From the NCBI GenBank assembly GCA_019802505.1, contig JAFMOC010000195.1:373501-437500 (forward strand): a DNA stretch of 64,000 nucleotides. Reading direction: 5' to 3'. Made by a program: the position numbers and the translations under genes. Below are positions 39,201-46,884 of this stretch, in pieces; the stretch's first letter is position 1, and the number at the start of each line of letters is the position of its first letter. Below the pieces are notes generated by a model that saw only the letters and a program-made list of their open reading frames with translations, was not told where the DNA came from and made no database searches. This DNA comes from Corydoras sp. C115. Lineage: Eukaryota; Chordata; Actinopteri; Siluriformes; Callichthyidae.

Positions 39201-42200
39201 TGTATATATTGTTACGTCTAGTTCCCACCCCTTAACTGATTAAGCCAATCGCAGCTAGTGGCAGGAAAATCATAGGTCCTTTGTCTTTTGGCCATATTGG
39301 GACTCTCATTATGTATAAGGAATTTAAAACTTCTGACAATTCCCCCGTTACTTCCTGACGGTGTGAAGAAAGAATTCTCTTTGTTCTCAATAAACCAGTT
39401 GAGAACGGCCATCCTGCATCGGCGTGTTCTTTTGCCTTTCCAAAAATCAAAAAGATCCTAACAGAACCCATAAGAGTCCTGTGTTTGAATGCAAACTCTC
39501 GGCCATTTTGAGACTCTTATTTTGTGCACGCGATTTAAAAATCCTGACGTTAGAGAGAAAACTTGGAGTCTTACGTAAAGGCTCGACGCGGGGTTTCGGC
39601 ATCTGTCTGGGGGATTTTTTTTTTGTCAGACTTGCAAACTTTAATCCACTTTAACAGCGTTGAGGTCGGGGCTCCAGTTATTCCACACCAAGCTAATTAA
39701 ATTGGGCCTTCTGGGGGGTGGGGGGTCACGAGTCATGCTAAAAAAACATAAAAGGGCCTTCCCCAAACTGGGTTTTTCGAAGCGCTGAATGTCTGCGGTT
39801 GCAAAATTCCGCAAATAAAATTCTAAAACGTGTCCCCCGTATGTTGTATATGTTGTATCCGTACAAACAGCGCCGGAGAAGAAAGCCGTAAAAGGCAGAC
39901 GTGTGATGTTCTTCTGAAGTTCTACGGCATTTCCACTCATTCCGGCGGATCTGCGTGGATGAGGATCACTGATCCACAGTCGCTGCCGTCTAATAACGCA
40001 GTTCCCGGGGCTGATTCCATGCGATGCTGTTTTCGGCAGCGAGCGGTGGCCTGGTTTCTTTATGAGCAGAGGGAGAGTTTCTTGTGATGTTCCGTCTCCC
40101 TTTGGCTCCTGATCTTTTAAAGCTGAGTCAGCGTTGCTTCCCCTCGAGGGTTCCCACCTCCGGCAGCCGCGTGAGCGAGCGTCCCTGTAATCTGATTACA
40201 GCTAAAGACCGAACTGAAGCGCGGAATTAATGATCGGCGAATGTGAAGCTGTTCGCTTTGCACGTCCCTCATCAGTTTGAGGGGAGCGCCATCGAACACG
40301 CCGTTCATCGTCCTTTGGGTCCCGCGTAACTTATTCATACTGAAAACATGTCGCGCATCTACGCTGAACCGTTTGCACGGCTGATCTTGAGAAATTGAAA
40401 CGGTGTGCAGTCTGTGAAAGCTGGACGGTGATAGAGTGCACCCCCAATACCTTTTAAAAGGCAGGAAACACTGTCTGGGCGGCGCAGGGCGAGTGTGTGG
40501 GGCAGGTACGCTTCTGTTTACGTTACCATTAATATTATTCATTCATTATTTGACGCTTTATCCTCTATTAGGGTCGTGGGGTGGGGGTGGGGGGTTCCCC
40601 ATGCCCATCCAGGGGAGAATGTTTCGGGCGCTGGGCAGATACACCCAGGACAGGGCGCCAATCCATCACTGTACACACTCACTCACACAGACACACTCTA
40701 TATGGAGCAATTTGGAGAACTCGATTGACTTGATCCATGTTTTTGGACTGTGGGAGGAAACTGGAGAACCCGGAGGAAACCCACGTGGACACGGGGAGAA
40801 CATGGAGACTCCACCCAGATGGGGATTCGAACCGGAAATCCCTAGTGCTGAGAGGAGAACATGCTAAACCACTAAGCCCCAGTGCCGCCCGCACATAAAA
40901 ATAAATAAAATAAATATAAATAAAGGGCGGCACGGTGGCTTAGTGCTTTAGCACGTTCGCCATTCAGCACTAGGGATTCCTGGTTCGAATCCCCATCTGG
41001 GTGGAGTTTCCATGTTCTCCCCGTGTCCGCGTGGGTTTCCTCTGGGTTCTCCGGTTTCCTCCCACAGTCCAAAAACATGGATCAAGTCAATTGAGTTCTC
41101 CAAATTGCCCCATATAGAGTGTGTCTGTATGAGTGAGTGTGTGCCCAGCGATGGATTGGCGCCCTGTCCTGGGTCTATCTGCCCAGCGCCCGAAACTTTC
41201 TCCCCTGGATGGGCATGGGGAACCCCCACCGCGACCCTAATAGAGGATAAAGCGGAAGATGATGAATGAATGAAAATATAAATAAAACCACGAACGACCT
41301 TTTTAACTGAGTCAGCATTATAATCATATACATGCATGGATGTAAATAAATAGTGCATAAATCATCACACTGTCCCGTCATTCACGGGTTTGAGGCTGCA
41401 GGCACCTGGTTCGGCGTTATTTTCAGTCCAGGAAGGAATTTTCCTAAACCCCCCCCAACCCCCCCCCAATCTGACACTTCTGGATGATGTCATGACCTCA
41501 AAAGGAAAACACTCTCCAGTGACGGCTGTTAAAAATGGATGTCACGGGATAAACAGGGGTTCTGTGGCAGACTTACTGGAGATGGAAATCCTTCAGTGCA
41601 GAATCTGTTCGGAAGGTTATTAAATGATTAATTATTATTATTAAATTATACATAAGTAAATAAAATCCAGATGTATTCACTAAGGCAATGATGATACAGA
41701 ACTTTTAACCCAGCATGCATCAGTCATGTGCTGTGAGTGTGATGTAATGACTCCTGCAATCTGCCTGCAAAGTCCTGCACATTAGCCAATTCAATTCCTT
41801 AAATTAACTTTGGTCCCGTGATTAATAAATCCAGTCTCCGCTCCTGACTGTGTCCCAGAAATTCTTTTGTTCACATATTGTTCCATAGCAACTGAGGACT
41901 ATATTCTGCTCTGTCATCATTTTTTTTTTTTTGCCTTTGTCTCGTCTCCTGCTCTGTATTTATCTTTATTAAGTCTAATTAGTTCATCAGTCAAACAAAA
42001 CTGTTCCCATATGTCAGCGCTGTGCTTCCACCAAGCAACCAAAAACTATAATCAATCAAAATAGTCAATCTATTTAAAGAGGGAAACGATGGACAGAAGA
42101 CGGGACGGTTCAGATCCGGGACGGTTCAGATGCGGGACGGTTCAGATGCGGGACGGTTCAGATGCGGGACGGTTCAGATGCGGGACGGTTCAGAAGACGG

Positions 42201-42800
42201 GACGGTTCAGATGCGGGACGGTTCGGTTTCAGATGCGGGACGGTTCAGATGACGGGACGGACGGTTCAGATCCGGGACGGTTTCAGATGCGGGACGGTTC
42301 AGATCCGGGGTTCAGATGCGGGACGGTTCAGATGCGGGACGGTTCAGATGCGGGACGGTTCAGATGCGGGACGGTTCAGATGCGGGACGGTTCAGATCCG
42401 GGACGGTTCAGATGCGGGACGGTTCAGATGCGGGACGGTTCAGATGCGGGACGGTTCAGATCCGGGACGGTTCAGATCAGTTCAGATCCGGGACGGTTCA
42501 GATGCGGGACGGTTCCGGGACGGTTCAGATGCGGGACGGTTCAGATCCGGGACGGTTCAGATGCGGGACGGTTCAGATCCGGGACGGTTCAGATGCGGGA
42601 CGGTTCAGATGCGGGACGGTTCAGATGCGGGACGGTTCAGATGCGGGACGGTTCAGATGCGGGACGGTTCAGATGCGGGACGGTTCAGATGCGGGACGGT
42701 TCTTTCAAAAAACCACAGCGAGACAAAAACAGACACGATGCTGGAAAATACTGCTGCTCTGCATCCTCAAAGAAAGGTCACTAAAGTGCAACGGCATTTG

Positions 42801-42852
<52 letters not shown>

Positions 42853-42861
42853 CATATACAA

Positions 42862-42903
<42 letters not shown>

Positions 42904-42929
42904 ATCTACGCACACACACACATACACAG

Positions 42930-42974
<45 letters not shown>

Positions 42975-43085
42975 TACATACACATACACACACACACACA
43001 CACATACACAGACACATATACACACACAAATACATAAATACATACACATACACACACATATAAACACACACACACATACACAAAT

Positions 43086-43142
<57 letters not shown>

Positions 43143-46100
43143 TACATACACATATACACACATACACAGACACATATACACACACAAAAATACACACACA
43201 CACAGACACACATACGCACACACACACACAAACACATATATACACACACACACACACACAGACACACATACACACACATACACACATACATACACATACA
43301 CACACACACACACGCGTGCGTTCTGGTTGGGTTTAATCGGTTTGTGTAGCCCCGGCTGCATAAGCGCTGCATTTATAGAAAGGCGTGTGCGTCGACTCGC
43401 GGGACGTTGGACGGCTCTGACTCGGCCGTAATCTGATCTGTTGTGACACTGAGCTCAACATCCACTTTAGGAAAAGGCCGCTTGTGCCACATCACATCTA
43501 CATCCAGAACGTCCTCGCAAATCCGCCCGGAAACTTCATCGTCCTCTCCGATTTCATGATCGGCCGTGGGTTTGGACATCAGCAGCGCGTGAGCTCACAG
43601 TTCGGCGTTCGCTGACGCGCTGCTGGTCGGTTAATGTTCGTGTGTTCGGGGGGGGGGGGATGTTAGTGTATTTGGGGTGAGCTTCAGAGCCGTTTGGGAG
43701 AAACATCAGTGTGTAATGCTATGTTTGTGATAGGGATTGATGTAATGTACTACGTTTGGTTTAGGAATTAGGGTACCATGTGATTTTTGGGTGAACATTG
43801 GTGTAATGTGCTATATTTGGTTTAGGAATTAGGGTACCATGCGATTTTTGGATGAACATTGGTGTAATGTGCTATATTTGGTTTAGGAATTAGGGTACCA
43901 TGCGATTTTTGGGTGAACATTGGTGTAATGTGCTATGTTTGGGGTAAAAATTGGCGGAATGTGCTATTTTGGGGATAGCATTATGGTAATGTGATATATT
44001 TGTGGTAAACCATTGTGGTAACATTCTATTTTAACGGTCACATAGGTGCATTGTGCTATATTTGGGATGAACATCAAGGTAATGTGCTATTTTAGGGGTC
44101 ACATTGGTGCAAAGTGCTATATTTAGGCTAAACATTGGTGCAATGTGCTGTATTTCGATCAAACATTGGGGTAATGTGCTGTTTTGGGGATAGCATTATG
44201 GTAAGGTGATATATTTGTGGTAAACCATTGTGGTAACATTCTATTTTAACGGTCACATAGGTGCAATGTGCTATATTTGGGATGAACCTCAAGGTAATGT
44301 GCTATTTTAGGGGTCACATTGGTGCAATGTGCTATATTTAGGCTAAACATTGGGGTAATGAGCTATTTTGGGGTTAACATTATGGTAATGTGATATATTT
44401 GGGATAACATTGGGGTAATGAGCTATTTTGGGGTTAGCAGTATGGTAATGTGATATATTTGGGGTAACATTGGTGTAATGTGATATATTTGGGGTAACAT
44501 TGGGGTAATGTGATATATTGGGGGTAACATTGGGTTTATGTGCTATGTTTGAGGTATTCATTGAGGTACTGTGCTATTTTGTGGTAAACTTTTGGGTTAT
44601 ATTCTATATTTGGTGTAAAATTGGGGTAATATGCTGTATTGTGGGTACAGCATCGGGGTGTCGTGTGGTCTCCAGGTTTAAGGTGGTGTCAGGGTTAACC
44701 CCCGTTTCCTGTTCCGATGCTCACGCTGTATCTCAGCATCTCACTGGACTAATAAACTGTTGTCCGCCATAAATAGTCCTTCAATAAATCACCCCAAAGC
44801 AGAAGCCCCTCCAGCTCGGGGTAATAAACCCCATGTGTGTGAGTCGGGACGTGCAGACTGTTCTGAGGTCAGAACTCAGATATTGTATTACGTTCCACTC
44901 TGCATGAAGACCTGCGCTCTGAATATGGCTCTTTGTGATTAGCGAAAAATAAATATTGAACCTGCGTGCGCCCGACTCGCTCACCGAGTCTGAGCGCCAG
45001 CGCGACCCCGAGTCTTATCCCGTCATTCAGAAATATCACAGAGATTCTGTTTATTAAGCTAATACACTCGTCCTAACGTTTATCCTGCCAAGTACACACT
45101 GTGCTCTCTCTCACACACACACTCCTTGTATAGATGCAGAACCTTTGCTTGCTGAAGTTATGTTTGGACGTGATATCAGTGTTGTCACCACCATGGAATA
45201 TAGGCGCAACGTCAGAATAACCCGTTCTGAACCGTCCACTCGACCCGACGCTCGTTACTCTAATTAAAGCCTTCATAAAGCGTCATGGAGTCTGAGGTCG
45301 CTGGTTTGAATCCCATCTGCGGTCTGAGCAAACGGAGCGGGCTGTCAGAGAGAGAGGGGGTGGGGGGGGCGGTACGTTCTCAATCAATCACAACCACGGT
45401 CAGAGACATCGGCCAATCAGAGGCGTCCGTGAACTCAGGTACTCAGTGGAGGGTGTTATAGGTGGACGTGACGTAAAGCTGCATTCAGCCGGCTTCACAT
45501 AAACAAAAGTATTGAGACCCCTCACCCACACACACACACACCACACACCACACACACACCACACACACACACACACACACACTTTGTGGCTGTAACACCT
45601 TTCATGCTACCAACAGGGCTTTCCACAAGGTTTTGGAGGATGTATGTGTATGGTGTTGGAATGAGAGCATCTGGCTTGCAATCGCTGTTCTAATTCATCC
45701 CGAAAGGTGTTAAGTGGAGTTGAGGGAGTTGACCTGGGCGTGGTCCTAACGCACCTCGCTTGGTGTAATCATGCGGGAACATGGGGCCTTCCCCAAACTG
45801 TTCCCATAGTGTCGGAAGCATACGGTTCTCCCGGCTGTCCCAGTGGTAATGGGACTAAATGAACCACCCAAATCCGAGGCTTAGGACAGAGACAGAGAGG
45901 GAGATGGGGGGGGGGGGGGTCCTGCTCATGTTCTATGAGGACTCATCACAGTATCAGAAGCGTGTCTGGGGTGGGGTGGGGGGGTGGTGTTTCGGCGTGT
46001 TCCGGTAAACGCTGTGTGAAGCCTTGATTCGTTATCATCAAGGTCGCCGAGGCGGGAGGAGGAACCCAGACACACACATACACACACACAGTCACCAAAC

Positions 46101-46849
46101 ACTGAACAAATCATTCACACGAATGTGAGGTTCTACACCCAGCGACACCCCCTCCACCCCCCCCCACCCCCTCCACCCGGCACCTTCGATCTTCTGCCAG
46201 GCCTGAGATCGGCCGCCTGCCTCAATAAAGGTCACTTTAATACCGTTTGGCCCTTCCTTTTAATGAACACCTCGCTCCCCCGGCGTCACTCCCCTGAGTT
46301 CTAAACATCTGTGAGGGACCGTGTGCCAAGCGTGGACTGTGTGGGGGACCTGTGTCGTTCCCCCCCCCCCCCGGCGGCTCCTTCTCAAAGAGCCTCTTCA
46401 TTCGGCCTGGCCCTCGTCAAACCACAAGCCTTGGCGACGATGCAGTTCCCACCCAGAGGAACTCGCCGGATGCCTGCCCACTCACAAAACACACCCCCCC
46501 CCACCCCCCGTCCCTCTGCCCAACCGATGCGCAGAACCCCGGTCGGGAACATATGTTCCTCGGAGGAGGCGGCGACGTGAGAACGAGTGAGGAGCTGCAG
46601 CTGAGGTGGATGTAGACACTGTGGGGGCATTGTGGCCGCTTCCTCTGCGCCCGAATGAATGAGCCTTTCAGCCGCGCTCGACCAGGAACCTCCGGCGACG
46701 GACACCTCGCACCGCCGCGCTCACGCGCAACGTCGACACGGCAGTCGCGCTGCTCCCACACCCCCTCAGTCGCCGCGTCCTCCATCCACCGGCCACGTAC
46801 CATCGACATGGGCGCAAACCATCCATCCTACATGGATCCTCCACCCCAC

Positions 46850-46884
<35 letters not shown>

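Noticed and set aside
42101..42702. Possible CRISPR array
   Set aside because: Units are contiguous 16-mers without unique spacers, in a vertebrate genome.
42089..43037. Long plus-strand ORFs over the minisatellite and CA tract (up to 291 codons)
   Set aside because: Pure tandem-repeat translation; all frames are open and the same peptide recurs in each.
42767..43372. Minus-strand ORFs rich in Val and Cys (up to 201 codons)
   Set aside because: Translation of (TG)n; no domain or start context.
46311..46615. Overlapping Pro-rich ORFs near exon 1
   Set aside because: All three frames are open because of C-runs and GC-rich composition; no homology or splice evidence.
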